From Rhodoferax ferrireducens T118 (lineage in GTDB: Bacteria; Pseudomonadota; Gammaproteobacteria; Burkholderiales; Burkholderiaceae_C), in NCBI RefSeq assembly GCF_000013605.1, contig NC_007908.1:1798001-1862000 (forward strand): DNA of 64,000 nucleotides, in the 5' to 3' direction. The translations under genes were made by a program, and so were the position numbers. The first letter of the stretch is position 1. Each line of letters begins with the position of its first letter. Positions 47,251-57,634 of this stretch are shown one piece after another. The notes below the pieces were generated by a model, which did not search any database, was not told where the DNA came from, and saw only the letters and a list, made by a program, of their open reading frames with translations.

Positions 47251-50088
47251 ATGAACTTTGGATTTGTTCGAATCGTCGCAGCGACCCTGATGATCTACAC
47301 GCTTGCCGGATGCGGGGGTTCCGACGGTGCCACTGGCCCGACGGGCCCCACCGGCCCTGCGGGCCCACCCGGCGCGCCAGGCGCGAACGCGGGTTCGGTC
47401 GTGAAACTCTCCAGTCTGACCCCTGAACAATACGCTGCAACCTCATTTGAGGCAACAATCACCGGCGTGACCATCGCCAGTGCACCGGTGGTGAGTTTCA
47501 AAGTTGCCGACGCGAACGGCACACCCATCGTGGGCCTGGGCCTGGCCACCAAAGCGTCAAATGCGACGGTCGCGCGATACCAGAATTTGGCCTTCTCTCT
47601 GGCAAAACTGGTGCCGGGGCCGGCCGGTGTGGTAACGGGCACGAGCGGTGGCCCCAGCAAGTGGGTCAGCTACATTGTGACGACGGTGCCGACCACGACG
47701 ACCGCGGCGACCGCCAGTCGCCCCTCGACCGACAGCCAGGGCACCCTGGTGGACAACGGAGACGGCACTTACCAATACACTTTTTATCGTGATATCACTC
47801 AAGTCAAGGCGCAAGTCGCCGGTTTCACGCTCACCGGCATCAATGCCGCGGCGGATCTGGGCGATCTGACCTACGACCCGAACGCAGTTCACCGGCTGGC
47901 GCTGTCGATTTCCGGCAATGTCCCGGGAACCGGCAACAATACCGCCGACGAAGTGCAGGTGGTTCCGGCGGTACCGCTGGCCAAGCCGAACAATGCCATC
48001 TTTGACTTCATTCCAGCGACCGGCACAGCACTGGCCGTCACGGATCCGGGACAGCGTCTGATCGTCGACAAGATCAGCTGCAACGAATGCCACGGCAAAC
48101 TCGGCGGCATCCCCGGGACCGAAAGTGCAGCCTTCCATGGCGGTAGCCGTTACGACCCACGCTTCTGCGTCACCTGCCACACCGACCAGCGCAAGTACGG
48201 GCAGCCAAGAGCGGTGTCCACCAATTTTGCGTTCCCGGCACTTACCAAGACGGTGAGCGCGACGGGTAGCGTCAGTTACTCACCTTCCACCTATGTTGCC
48301 GACGGCGTGACGGTTGGGGACTTCCCGGTTCTGATTCACAGAATCCACAAGGGTGACCTGCTGGTCAAGCAAAACTATAACTTTGCCAACGTCTTGCTGA
48401 ATGAAACCAAATTCCCGCAAGACATCCGCAATTGCAGCAAGTGTCACGACAATACCGCGCCCAAGGTTGCGCCGCAGGCCGACAATTTCAAGAATGTCCC
48501 CAGCCGTCTCGCCTGCGGTGCCTGCCACGACGGCATCGACTTTGCGACTGGCCAGGGTGTGACCAACGCTGCCTTTAACAGCGCAAAACTGCTGGGCACA
48601 ACCCCGGCGGCCACCGGCCACGTCGGTGGGGCCCAGGCCGACGACACCAAGTGCGGCTTGTGCCATGATGCGACCTCGATTCAGCAGGTGTATCACGTTG
48701 CGATAACTCCCCCGAATCCGGCGAACGCCCTCGTCGCGGGCGGAACCAACAACAACACCAACGCGGCGTGGATTGCCTCAAACGTGGACAACCTGCCCAC
48801 CGGCGCGATCAAGGTGACCTATGACGTCCTCAGCGTTTCGCGCAATGCCAGCAAGCGGCCGGTGATCGTCTTCAAGATGCTGCAGAACGGCGTCGCGGTG
48901 CCTTTCAACACTTTTAGCGCTACCGGCAAAACGGAGATGTGGGACAACTTCATGGGTTCGCCCAGCGCGCAATTTGTCTTTGCCGTGCCCCAGGACGGCA
49001 TAGCCGCGCCGGCTGACTTCAACGCCTCGGCCTCTGGCTATCTCAGAAGCATCTGGAATGGCAGCGCCACCGGCAGTTCCGCCGGCACGATGACCGGCCC
49101 GGACGCCAACGGCTATTACACCGTCACCCTGACCGGCGTCACCATTCCCGACAACGCCGTGATGCTGACGGGCGGCATCGGCTACAGCTACGGCCTGCGG
49201 ACCAGCATGCCGCTGACGCAGACCAATCTGATCGACAACTCGCTGGCCGACCCGAATCGAAAGGGTAGATTTGCCCTTGCCGCCGCAACTGCCACCTCGG
49301 GCCTGACGGCTGGCATGCCGAACATGATCGGTGGCCTCATTGTCATCGCGCCGGATACGCAGAAGGCGGCCACGGCGACAACGGGTCGGCGTGCCATTGT
49401 CGAAGACAAACGCTGCAATGCCTGCCACCGGGAACTCGGGGCGTTCACGACGGAGTCCTTCCACGCCGGCCAACGCAACGACGGCACGACTTGCGCGTGG
49501 TGCCACAATCCCAACAAAACCAGCAGCGGCTGGTCTGCGGATTCGACCTCCTTCATCCATGCGATACATGCGAGCGACAAGCGCTCGGTGCCCTTCACCT
49601 GGCACGCCTCGTCGACCACGGAGTCCTTTGCCGACATCGGCTATCCCGGCATCCTGAACAAGTGCGAGACCTGCCACCTGCCCGGCACCTATGACTTCAG
49701 CGCCAGCGCGTCGGCCGCGGCAGCGCCCAATCGCCTGTACCGGTACGTTGGTACGGGCAAATTCGACGGCACGGTCGCCGGGTCGCTCGCCGCGTTCTCT
49801 ATCTCGCCCTATGTGACAGCGGACAATGTGAAAGACTACGGCGCAGGTTTCAGCTTCAATGCCAGTACCGGGGTGACGGTTCCGGCGGCGGACACCACGC
49901 TGGTGAATTCGCCGACCGCCGCCGTCTGCTTTGCTTGCCATGACAATGAGGTAGCGGTGGCGCATATGCGAACCAACGGTGGTTCAATCTACGCGGCGCG
50001 CGCCGTTGCGCTTGCTACCACTGAGTCGTGCCTGATTTGCCATGGTTCAGGCAAGGTGGCGGATATCAGGGTGGTGCACACGAAGTAG
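47251..50088 (+). CDS. OmcA/MtrC-family decaheme c-type cytochrome lipoprotein
   Basis: A 945-residue protein with a lipoprotein signal (TLMIYTLAGCGGSDG; lipid cysteine at residue 21), then seven Gly-X-Y collagen-like triplets (residues 26-46, GATGPTGPTGPAGPPGAPG and GAN). Ten heme motifs CxxCH are present, at residues 277, 306, 395, 422 and 468 and again at 722, 748, 805, 893 and 927. This two-times-five layout is that of the OmcA/MtrC family of outer-membrane multiheme cytochromes that pass electrons to extracellular metals. No MtrA/MtrB-like partner gene is present in the window. It separates the algR and ppc/hemC blocks. Confidence 0.95.
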   Translation: MNFGFVRIVAATLMIYTLAGCGGSDGATGPTGPTGPAGPPGAPGANAGSVVKLSSLTPEQYAATSFEATITGVTIASAPVVSFKVADANGTPIVGLGLATKASNATVARYQNLAFSLAKLVPGPAGVVTGTSGGPSKWVSYIVTTVPTTTTAATASRPSTDSQGTLVDNGDGTYQYTFYRDITQVKAQVAGFTLTGINAAADLGDLTYDPNAVHRLALSISGNVPGTGNNTADEVQVVPAVPLAKPNNAIFDFIPATGTALAVTDPGQRLIVDKISCNECHGKLGGIPGTESAAFHGGSRYDPRFCVTCHTDQRKYGQPRAVSTNFAFPALTKTVSATGSVSYSPSTYVADGVTVGDFPVLIHRIHKGDLLVKQNYNFANVLLNETKFPQDIRNCSKCHDNTAPKVAPQADNFKNVPSRLACGACHDGIDFATGQGVTNAAFNSAKLLGTTPAATGHVGGAQADDTKCGLCHDATSIQQVYHVAITPPNPANALVAGGTNNNTNAAWIASNVDNLPTGAIKVTYDVLSVSRNASKRPVIVFKMLQNGVAVPFNTFSATGKTEMWDNFMGSPSAQFVFAVPQDGIAAPADFNASASGYLRSIWNGSATGSSAGTMTGPDANGYYTVTLTGVTIPDNAVMLTGGIGYSYGLRTSMPLTQTNLIDNSLADPNRKGRFALAAATATSGLTAGMPNMIGGLIVIAPDTQKAATATTGRRAIVEDKRCNACHRELGAFTTESFHAGQRNDGTTCAWCHNPNKTSSGWSADSTSFIHAIHASDKRSVPFTWHASSTTESFADIGYPGILNKCETCHLPGTYDFSASASAAAAPNRLYRYVGTGKFDGTVAGSLAAFSISPYVTADNVKDYGAGFSFNASTGVTVPAADTTLVNSPTAAVCFACHDNEVAVAHMRTNGGSIYAARAVALATTESCLICHGSGKVADIRVVHTK

Positions 50089-50250
50089 CGTGCCGCGATC
50101 TTGATTGTGTTGCAGGGCTGGGACCGGGTGCGGATCGTCAACCGCATCGGTCCAAGTCTTGCGCCCTGGACTCGATACGCGCACACTGGCATCGGCCCCT
50201 GCAGGCCAGCAATAGCTGGCGTGAAACCGCCCACGGCTAACGGTCAATTA

Positions 50251-50301
50251 GCTATATAAATAATAGCACGCTACGCTTATTACACGCTGGCTACAGCCTG
50301 A
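50251..50301 (+). repeat. Dispersed repeat, copy G (intergenic)
   Basis: The plus strand reads GCTATATAAATAATAGCACG, CTACGCTTATTAC, ACGCTGGCTACAGCCTGA. It lies in the 294-bp gap between the convergent decaheme cytochrome and ppc genes; the rest of that gap holds nothing else I recognise. Confidence 0.6.
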
Positions 50302-50382
50302 TTACTTATAAATAGTCCGGTATGCGATCGAACTATTCTTCACACCGACCACTCTGCAAGAGGGCAGGGCAGGCGCAGGTGC

Positions 50383-53256
50383 TTAACCGGTGTTCCTGAG
50401 CCCTGCGGCAATGCCATTGATCGAGATATGAATGCCGCGCTTGAGGCGTTCATCGGTCTGTCCGGCACGGTAGCGGCGCACCAGTTCGACTTGCAGGTGA
50501 TGCAAGGGGTCAATGTAGGGAAAGCGGTGGCGCATGGAGCGTTGCAGGGCGGTGTTGTGGGCCAGGCGATGCGGGTCGCCGGTGATCAGGCTCAAGGCGT
50601 CGGCGGTGCGGTGCCACTCGGCTTCAATGGCGCCAAAGATTTTCTTGCGCAGGCGGGCGTCCGTCACCAGCTCGGCGTAGCGAGAACCCAGCGCCAGGTC
50701 GCTTTTGGCCATCACCATGTCCATGTTGGAGAGCAAGGTCTTGAAAAAAGGCCATTGCCGGTGCATTTTTTGCAGCAGTGCCAAGGGGTCTTTCTGCCCG
50801 TCCTGGGCCAGAAACGATTCAACCGCTGAGCCAAAGCCGTACCAGCCGGGCAGCGTCAAACGGCACTGGCCCCAGCTAAAGCCCCACGGAATGGCGCGCA
50901 GGTCTTCAATTTTGTGTGACGGCTTGCGCGAGGCCGGCCGTGAGCCCAGGTTGAGCTCGGCAATCTCGCGGATTGGCGTGGCAGCAAAAAAGTAGTCGGT
51001 GAAACCTGGGGTTTCATAGACCAGTTGCCGGTAGGCTGCCATGCTGCTGAGCGACAGCTCGGCAGCAGCTTTCAGGAACGGCGCGCTGGCCGACTTGGTG
51101 GGCTGGAGCAAGGTGGCCTCCAGCGTGGCGGCCACCAGGGTTTCGAGGTTGCGCCGGCCGATCTCGGGGTTGGCGTACTTGGAGCCGATCACCTCACCCT
51201 GCTCCGTCAGCCGGATTTGACCGCGCACGGTGCCGGGTGGCTGCGCCAGAATGGCCTGGTAGCTGGGGCCGCCGCCGCGCCCCACGGTGCCGCCGCGACC
51301 ATGGAACAGGCGCAACTGAATCGCCCGGACCTCAGTCACCGACCCGGCATCGCTTGGAATATTTTGGCTGGCCGCCATTTCGTCAAACACGTCGACCAGC
51401 GCAATTTCGGCCTGGTACAGCTCCCAGTTGCTGGTGAAAATGCCGCCGTCCTTGTTGCTGTCGGAGTAGCCCAGCATGATGTCCTGCTCGTGGTACTGGT
51501 CGGGCCGGCCCCGGCTGACCAGCGCGTGGATGCCGGGCAGGGCGTAATACTCGCGCATGATGGACGCCGCATGGCGCAAGTCTTCAATCGTTTCAAACAG
51601 CGGCACCACGATCAGGTCACAGCGCGCCTGCTCGTCGAGCGTGCCCTCCAGCAAACCGACTTCTTTTTGCAGCAGCAGCACTTCGAGCAGGTCGCTCACG
51701 GTTTCGGTGTGGCTGATGATGTAGTGGCGAATCGCCTGGGCGCCAAACAGCGAGCGCATGACTTTGGCGGTCTCGAAAACAGCGAGTTCGCTTTGGGTCA
51801 GGGCCGAATAGGTGGCGCCCATCACACGCAGTGGCCGCGCATCGTTCAACAGACCCATGAGCAGCCGGCGCTTGGCCATTTCGTCGAGCTGGGGGTAAGC
51901 GCTTTCCAGCCGCGCCACCGCCAGCAGTTCCGCCATCACCGCTTCATGCTGATCCGAGCTCTGGCGCAAATCGACCGTAGCCAGATGAAAACCAAACACC
52001 TCGACCGCCCGGATCAGCGGGTGCAGTCGCTGCGCCACCAAGGCTTCACCATGGTGCGCCAGCAGAGAGGCTTCGATGATGCGCAGGTCGGCCAGAAATT
52101 CTTCCGCATTGGCATAGGCGTTTTGTGGCGCCACCGCATGGCGCGCTGCCTCGCCCCCGGTCAGGTCCTTGAGCACGGCGGCCAGGCGGGCATAGACGCC
52201 GATCAGGGCCCGCCGGTAGGGCTCGTCCTTGCGGTGTTCATTGCTGTCGGGCGAGCGCTCGGCCAGGGCTTGCATGGGCGCCAGGCAGTTCACCAGCATG
52301 GCCGAGAGCGACAACTCGCCGCCCAGGTAATGCACCTCGGTCAGGTAGTGGCGCAGTGCCACGTCAGCCTGGCGGCGCAGGGCGTGGGCCAGGGTTTGTG
52401 CGTTGACGTGGGGGTTGCCATCGCGGTCGCCGCCGATCCATTGCCCCATGCGCAAAAAGCTGTGCACCGGGTTTGGGCCCAGTTCGCGTTCCAGTTCTGT
52501 GTAGAGTCTGGGAATCTCGCTCAGGAAAGTGGTTTCGTAGTAGCTCAGGGCGTTTTCCACTTCATCGGCCACCGTGAGCTTGGAAGAACGCAGCAGCCGG
52601 GTTTGCCACAGTTGCAGCACGCGTGCTTTCATTTGCTGCTCGTTGAGCAGCAGTTCGCGTGGCGTCAGGGCGTCTTTTTTGGTGTTCACGCTACGGTGTG
52701 CGGCAGCGTTGACTTTGATTTCATCGCGTGCGGTCAGCAACTGGGCAATGTCGCGCTCCGCGTCCAGAATGCTCTTGCGCTGGACCTCGGTCGGGTGCGC
52801 CGTGAGCACTGGCGACAGATAACTGCTGGCCAGTGATGACGCGATTGATTCAGGTGTTATTCCTGCCGCATGCAAGCGGGCCATGGCCACTTCAATGCTG
52901 CCTTCCTGGGTGTCGCCAGCACGCTCGTGGATAGCCCGGCGGCGAATGTGGTGTCGATCTTCCGCCAGGTTGGCGAGGTGGCTGAAATAAGTGAAAGCGC
53001 GGGTCACGCTGACGGCCTGGTCGCTGCTCAGTCCCTTGAGCAATTTCTTCAGCGCCTTGTCGGCGTCGTGGTCGGCGTCACGGCGAAACGCCACCGAGAG
53101 CTGGCGGATCTCTTCGATCAGCTCATAGGCGGCAACGCCTTCCTGCTCGCGGATGACATCGCCCAGAATCCGGCCCAACAGGCGGATGTCATCGACCAGG
53201 GGGCGTTCGTTGTCCTGGATGCGCTGGGTGGGCGCGACTTTTTGAGGTTTGATCAT
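50383..53256 (-). CDS. ppc: Phosphoenolpyruvate carboxylase
   Basis: A 957-residue enzyme starting [20 protein letters not shown]. The catalytic motifs are clear: [13 protein letters not shown] (active-site His), [16 protein letters not shown] (Lys), [16 protein letters not shown] (glycine-rich loop) and the C-terminus [13 protein letters not shown]. It adds bicarbonate to PEP to give oxaloacetate, topping up the TCA cycle. The ORF extends 31 codons upstream, but ATG 53256 gives the normal N-terminus. Divergent from hemC across 101 bp. Confidence 0.97.
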   Translation of the reverse strand: MIKPQKVAPTQRIQDNERPLVDDIRLLGRILGDVIREQEGVAAYELIEEIRQLSVAFRRDADHDADKALKKLLKGLSSDQAVSVTRAFTYFSHLANLAEDRHHIRRRAIHERAGDTQEGSIEVAMARLHAAGITPESIASSLASSYLSPVLTAHPTEVQRKSILDAERDIAQLLTARDEIKVNAAAHRSVNTKKDALTPRELLLNEQQMKARVLQLWQTRLLRSSKLTVADEVENALSYYETTFLSEIPRLYTELERELGPNPVHSFLRMGQWIGGDRDGNPHVNAQTLAHALRRQADVALRHYLTEVHYLGGELSLSAMLVNCLAPMQALAERSPDSNEHRKDEPYRRALIGVYARLAAVLKDLTGGEAARHAVAPQNAYANAEEFLADLRIIEASLLAHHGEALVAQRLHPLIRAVEVFGFHLATVDLRQSSDQHEAVMAELLAVARLESAYPQLDEMAKRRLLMGLLNDARPLRVMGATYSALTQSELAVFETAKVMRSLFGAQAIRHYIISHTETVSDLLEVLLLQKEVGLLEGTLDEQARCDLIVVPLFETIEDLRHAASIMREYYALPGIHALVSRGRPDQYHEQDIMLGYSDSNKDGGIFTSNWELYQAEIALVDVFDEMAASQNIPSDAGSVTEVRAIQLRLFHGRGGTVGRGGGPSYQAILAQPPGTVRGQIRLTEQGEVIGSKYANPEIGRRNLETLVAATLEATLLQPTKSASAPFLKAAAELSLSSMAAYRQLVYETPGFTDYFFAATPIREIAELNLGSRPASRKPSHKIEDLRAIPWGFSWGQCRLTLPGWYGFGSAVESFLAQDGQKDPLALLQKMHRQWPFFKTLLSNMDMVMAKSDLALGSRYAELVTDARLRKKIFGAIEAEWHRTADALSLITGDPHRLAHNTALQRSMRHRFPYIDPLHHLQVELVRRYRAGQTDERLKRGIHISINGIAAGLRNTG

Positions 53257-53357
53257 GGCGGTTATGGGGCAGGTGGCACAAGACGGCAACGCCGGGCATG
53301 CTAGCATCCTCCACACCTTAAAGATTACCAGCAGGTTACGTCCTGCCACACCACCTC

Positions 53358-54305
53358 ATGAGTACTTTGACAATCGCCACACGAGAAAGCCGCCTGGCCC
53401 TGTGGCAGGCCGAATATGTCCAGGACCTGCTGACGCGGCGCGGTCACCAGGTTGGTCTTTTGGGCATGACAACCCTGGGTGACCAGATTCTGGACCGCGC
53501 TTTGAGCAAGGTCGGTGGCAAGGGCCTGTTTGTCAAGGAACTGGAGGTTGCGCTGGAGGATGGCCGGGCTGATCTGGCCGTGCATTCACTCAAAGACGTG
53601 CCGATGGAGCTGCCCGACGGCTTTGCGCTGGCCTGCGTGATGGAACGTGAAGACCCGCGCGACGCGTTTGTGTCGAATCAATATGCCAATCTGGCCAGCC
53701 TGCCGCAAGGCGCTGTGGTCGGCACCTCAAGCCTGCGCCGGATGGCCTTGTTGCGCGCCCTGCGTCCGGACCTCAAGATCGAGCCCTTGCGGGGCAACCT
53801 GGACACCCGGTTGCGCAAGCTCGATGACGGTATGTATGCGGCCATTGTGCTGGCGGCAGCCGGTTTGAAGCGGCTCGGTCTGAGCCAGCGCATCCGCGCC
53901 ACTTTTGAGCCCACCGATATGTTGCCCGCTGCCGGGCAGGGTGCGCTCGGCATCGAGGTGCGTAGCCAGCGTCAGGATGTGATTGATGCCTTGGCGCCAT
54001 TGGCGCACCACACCACTTGGCTGGCGGTTTCGGCTGAGCGCGCAGTGAGCCGGGCCATGGGCGGGAGTTGTTCCATGCCGCTGGCCGCGTATGCCACCCT
54101 GGCCGCCGATATTTTGACGATCGATGCCGCCTGGGGCGACCCGGATGGCAAGCTGGCCTTGGTGCATGTGCGCGCCAGTGCGGCGGTGTCCGATCTCGCC
54201 AGTGCCACAGCATTGGGCGCTCGGGTGGCGGCAGATTTGCGCGCGGCCGTGCTGGCCAATGGCGGCACACTGCTGGTGGCGGACGCGCCGCAGGGCCAGG
54301 CCTGA
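53358..54305 (+). CDS. hemC: Porphobilinogen deaminase (hydroxymethylbilane synthase)
   Basis: A 315-residue enzyme. Conserved text includes [57 protein letters not shown] and the cofactor-bearing segment [12 protein letters not shown], whose cysteine holds the dipyrromethane primer. It joins four porphobilinogens into hydroxymethylbilane, feeding heme and siroheme synthesis. First gene of the hemC-hemD-hemX-hemY block; hemD begins right after its stop codon. Confidence 0.97.
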   Translation: MSTLTIATRESRLALWQAEYVQDLLTRRGHQVGLLGMTTLGDQILDRALSKVGGKGLFVKELEVALEDGRADLAVHSLKDVPMELPDGFALACVMEREDPRDAFVSNQYANLASLPQGAVVGTSSLRRMALLRALRPDLKIEPLRGNLDTRLRKLDDGMYAAIVLAAAGLKRLGLSQRIRATFEPTDMLPAAGQGALGIEVRSQRQDVIDALAPLAHHTTWLAVSAERAVSRAMGGSCSMPLAAYATLAADILTIDAAWGDPDGKLALVHVRASAAVSDLASATALGARVAADLRAAVLANGGTLLVADAPQGQA

Positions 54306-55127
54306 ATGCGGGTCATCGTGACCCGCCCACAGCGCGAGGCACAGCAATGGGTCCTTGATTTGTCGGCACAAGGCCTGCAGGCCGTCGCGTTGCCATTGAT
54401 CGAGGTGGGTCCGGTGCACGACACGGCAGATGTCGTTCGGGCCTGGCAACATTTAGGCGACTATGTGGGTGTCATGTTTGTCAGCGGCAACGCCGTTGAC
54501 TATTTTTTTAGATCTAATTCGGCTCTAGCCCCCGTATTTATTGGATCAATAGCTACTAAAACAAGAGCTTGGGCAACCGGCCCCGGCACCGCCCGCGCCT
54601 TGTTGCGGCAAGGTGTTGCGCCGGAGCGGCTGGACGCGCCGCCAGTCGACGCGAGCCAACTGGATTCGGAAGCCTTGTGGCAGGTGGTGGGCCCGCAGGT
54701 GCAGCCGGGGGACCGGGTGCTGATTGTGCGCGGCGGTGATTCTCTGGGCAGCGCGGCTGCGTCGTCCAATGCGGCTCAGGGCGCCGGGCGCGATTGGTTT
54801 GCCAACCGGGTGATGCAGGCCGGTGGTCGACCGGAGTTTGTCATGGCCTACCAGCGCGGCGCCCCTGAATTTGGCAGCCAGGCGCGCGAGTTGGCGCAGC
54901 AGGCCGCTACCGATGGTTCGGTGTGGCTGTTCAGCAGCACGCAAGCTGTCGTCAACCTGAGCACCTGCCTGCCCGGGCAGAGCTGGGCTGGTGCACGGGC
55001 TGTGGCCACGCACCCCCGAATTGCAGCGGCAGCGCGGCAGGCCGGTTTTGGCGTGGTCCAGGAGTCGCGCCCGACGCTGCCTGAGTTGGTGGCCTGCTTC
55101 AAGCTGATGCAACAGACGGCCCACTGA
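54306..55127 (+). CDS. hemD: Uroporphyrinogen-III synthase
   Basis: A 273-residue HemD with the weakly conserved family pattern: MRVIVTRPQREAQQWVLDL at the start, LPLIEVGPV, VMFVSGNAV, WATGPGTARALLRQGV in the middle and WLFSSTQAVVNLS near the end. It closes and inverts ring D of hydroxymethylbilane to give uroporphyrinogen III. Residues 72-85 (ALAPVFIGSIATK) are encoded by an inverse copy of the dispersed repeat, making a small insertion between the VDYFF region and WATGPG. Starts directly after the hemC stop. Confidence 0.9.
   Translation: MRVIVTRPQREAQQWVLDLSAQGLQAVALPLIEVGPVHDTADVVRAWQHLGDYVGVMFVSGNAVDYFFRSNSALAPVFIGSIATKTRAWATGPGTARALLRQGVAPERLDAPPVDASQLDSEALWQVVGPQVQPGDRVLIVRGGDSLGSAAASSNAAQGAGRDWFANRVMQAGGRPEFVMAYQRGAPEFGSQARELAQQAATDGSVWLFSSTQAVVNLSTCLPGQSWAGARAVATHPRIAAAARQAGFGVVQESRPTLPELVACFKLMQQTAH
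54521..54560 (-). repeat. Dispersed repeat, copy I, inside hemD
   Basis: The minus strand reads TAGTAGCTATTGATCCAATA, AATACGGGGGCTAGAGCC, retaining TAGCTATTG and ACGGGGGCTAGAG. It reads through hemD in frame and in reverse orientation. Confidence 0.7.
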
Positions 55128-55133
55128 GTTGCC

Positions 55134-55177
55134 AACAAGCGCTGTCCCCTGACCCGTTTTGGCTCTGTCCCCAACAC
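55134..55177. repeat. REP-like CTGTCCCC motif pair
   Basis: AACAAGCGCTGTCCCC and GGCTCTGTCCCCAACA lie in the gap before the HemX-like gene. The first is close to AACAAGCTCTGTCCCC at 8065-8080, also directly upstream of a gene. Confidence 0.4.
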
Positions 55178-55192
55178 TTTAGAATCCAAGCG

Positions 55193-56302
55193 ATGAACTC
55201 TGATGCCAACGTCAACGCCGACGCTACCGCCGATACGCCGGCTCCTGGCGCAACGGACCTGCCTGCGGGCGTCGTTGCTGCGGTAGAGGCGCAACCCAGC
55301 GCGCTCAAGGCGCCGGCGGTGCCGCGCTGGCAACGCCTGGCGGGGCTGGCCACCGCGGCTACCGCGTTGCTGGCTTTGCTGCTCAGTGGCTTGTTATGGC
55401 AAAAGCTGTCATCCATGCAGGAACAATTGGCGCGCCAGAGTGCCGATGCCAGCGCCCAGTCGCTGGAGGCTCGCTCCACGGCCAAACTGGCGCAGGAGTT
55501 GGCTCGCGAGTCGGCGGCGCGGGTGGCGGTCTTTGATGCGCGTTTGAGTGAGATCACGCTGCAACGCACCCAGCTGGAAGAGTTGATGCAAAGCCTGTCG
55601 CGCTCACGCGATGAAAATCTGGTGGTTGACATTGAATCGGCCATTCGCCTGGCACAGCAGCAGGCCCAGCTCACCGGCAGTATCGAGCCCTTGCTGGCGG
55701 CTTTGAAAACCGCGGATCAGCGGGTGTCCAGGGCCGCCCAGCCACGACTCACGTCCTTGCAGCGTGCTGTCCGGCATGACATTGACCGTGTCAAGTCGGC
55801 GGTTGTGAGCGACACGCCCGGCCTGTTGATGAAACTCGATGAGCTGGTGCGCCTGGCCGATGAGTTGGTGCCGGCCAATGCCGTGGCGCCGGTGTCGGCC
55901 ACGGGCTCCATCAAGCGTCAGAGTCTTGAGACGCTGCCCACTTGGTGGCAGCGCAGTCTGCAGGTGGTGATGACCGAGGCACGCAGCCTGGTTCGGCTCA
56001 GTCGTATCGAGCAGCCCGAGGCGGCCCTGCTGTCGCCGGAACAGTCGTTCTTTGTGCGGGAAAACCTCAAACTGAAATTGCTCAACGCCCGCCTGGGACT
56101 GTTGGCGCGGCAGATCGAGTCAGCGCAGGCCGATCTGGCCGCGGCGCACCAGACGCTCAATAAGTACTTCAACGCCACGTCACGTAAGACGCTGACCGCC
56201 GTCGCCTTGTTGCAGCAGGTGCAAAACCAGATGAAGACGCTGCAATTGCCGCCGGTGGACGAAACGCTCGCCGCACTGGCTACGGCAGCTGCCGGAAGGT
56301 AG
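55193..56302 (+). CDS. hemX: HemX-like uroporphyrinogen-III C-methyltransferase-related membrane protein
   Basis: A 369-residue protein with one membrane helix (residues 46-68, LAGLATAATALLALLLSGLLW), preceded by an acidic alanine-rich cytoplasmic tail and followed by a coiled coil (SSMQEQLARQSADASAQSLE). The C-terminal domain has the HemX family text RWWQR-like segments (LPTWWQRSLQVVMTEARSLV) and a conserved FFVRENLKLKLLNARLGLL. The name is historical; methylase activity is not supported by sequence. It is fixed between hemD and hemY. Confidence 0.88.
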   Translation: MNSDANVNADATADTPAPGATDLPAGVVAAVEAQPSALKAPAVPRWQRLAGLATAATALLALLLSGLLWQKLSSMQEQLARQSADASAQSLEARSTAKLAQELARESAARVAVFDARLSEITLQRTQLEELMQSLSRSRDENLVVDIESAIRLAQQQAQLTGSIEPLLAALKTADQRVSRAAQPRLTSLQRAVRHDIDRVKSAVVSDTPGLLMKLDELVRLADELVPANAVAPVSATGSIKRQSLETLPTWWQRSLQVVMTEARSLVRLSRIEQPEAALLSPEQSFFVRENLKLKLLNARLGLLARQIESAQADLAAAHQTLNKYFNATSRKTLTAVALLQQVQNQMKTLQLPPVDETLAALATAAAGR

Positions 56303-56310
56303 AGACAACT

Positions 56311-57600
56311 ATGCGGGCTGCCCTGTGGTTTTTGGGATTGTTTGGTGTGGCGGTGGCCATGGCCTTGTTTGTCGGTAATAACCAGGGCACCATCACGATT
56401 TTCTGGCCACCCTACCGGGTTGATCTGTCGTTCAATCTGGTGGTGCTGTTGTTGGCCTTGTTCTTTTTGGGTTTGCATGTGGCCTTGCGTGCGTTGGCCG
56501 CCTTGTTTGCCATGCCGGGCCACGCGCGCAGCTGGCGCATCCAGCATCAGGAGCGTGCCATGCACGTCGCTTTGCTCGATGCCCTGTCGCACATGATGGC
56601 GGGGCGTTTTATTCGGGCCAGAAAAGCGGCTGAGGTGGTGCTGGCGCGGGAAAGTGCCATGACCCGCAGTGGCGAAACACTGGCTTATTCGGCTCGCCTG
56701 CGTGCGCTGTCGCACTTATTGGCTGCCGAAAGCGCCCAGTCGCTGCAGGACAAGGTGGCGCGGGAGGATCATCTGCGCCAATCGCTCGAACAGGCGTCAA
56801 GACGCGATGCGCAGGAAACCCGTGAAGGGGTGCAACTGCGGGCAGCCCGTTGGGCGCTGGAAGACCACGATGCCCAAAGCGCGCTGCAGTGGCTGAACGA
56901 TCTGCCGCAAGGCGCCTCCCGGCGCACCCTGGCCCTGCGTCTGCGCTTGCAGGCTGCGCGGATGGCACGCCAGACGCAGCTGGCGCTGGAAACTGCCCGC
57001 TTGCTGGCCAAACATCGTGCATTTTCCGACGTCGCGGCACCCGGAATCTTGCGCAGTCTGGCGCTAGACCTGGTGCTGACCGCGTATGACCCGGATCAGC
57101 TGCAAACGGTGTGGCGTCAACTCGACGAGGCAGAACGCCTGATGCCCGAGGTCGCCATTGAGGCCAGCAGCCGGATGCTGAAAGTGGGCGGCGATATCGA
57201 GCTGGCCCGCAACTGGCTGCTGCCGGTCTGGGATCACATGCTGGCACAGCCGGGAGCATTGACAGAAGCCCAGCGCATCAGTCTCATTCGGGCATTGGAA
57301 AGCAGCTTTGCAATGGCGTCCGGTGCACCAGAAGCGCCCTGGCTGACCCGCATCGAACAGGCCCAACTGGCTGATCCAGCCGACGCAAATCTGCAATATC
57401 TCGCGGGCATGACCTGTATGCGACTGCAGCTGTGGGGCAAAGCCCAGCAGTTGTTGCAACACGCACTGCCCAAGTTGCAGGACGCCGGTCTGGCCAGAAA
57501 CGCCTGGGCCGCGTTGGCCGACTTGGCGGATCAACGGGGCGACGTAGTGGCGGCCACGCAAGCCTGGAAAAACGCGGCCAAGGCGGCAGCAAGCGCGTGA
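56311..57600 (+). CDS. hemY: HemY-like TPR membrane protein
   Basis: A 429-residue protein with two N-terminal helices (LWFLGLFGVAVAMALFVGN and FNLVVLLLALFFLGLHVALR) and a long helical TPR-type region. HemY-N domain text such as NNQGTITIFWPPYRVDLSFN marks the family. It accompanies hemCDX in many proteobacteria and is thought to support late heme synthesis or trafficking at the inner membrane; it is not the protoporphyrinogen oxidase of the same name. Follows the HemX-like gene after 8 bp. Confidence 0.9.
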   Translation: MRAALWFLGLFGVAVAMALFVGNNQGTITIFWPPYRVDLSFNLVVLLLALFFLGLHVALRALAALFAMPGHARSWRIQHQERAMHVALLDALSHMMAGRFIRARKAAEVVLARESAMTRSGETLAYSARLRALSHLLAAESAQSLQDKVAREDHLRQSLEQASRRDAQETREGVQLRAARWALEDHDAQSALQWLNDLPQGASRRTLALRLRLQAARMARQTQLALETARLLAKHRAFSDVAAPGILRSLALDLVLTAYDPDQLQTVWRQLDEAERLMPEVAIEASSRMLKVGGDIELARNWLLPVWDHMLAQPGALTEAQRISLIRALESSFAMASGAPEAPWLTRIEQAQLADPADANLQYLAGMTCMRLQLWGKAQQLLQHALPKLQDAGLARNAWAALADLADQRGDVVAATQAWKNAAKAAASA

Positions 57601-57634
57601 CGCCCCTGGTGTTCGGGACTATTATGCGAGACCT

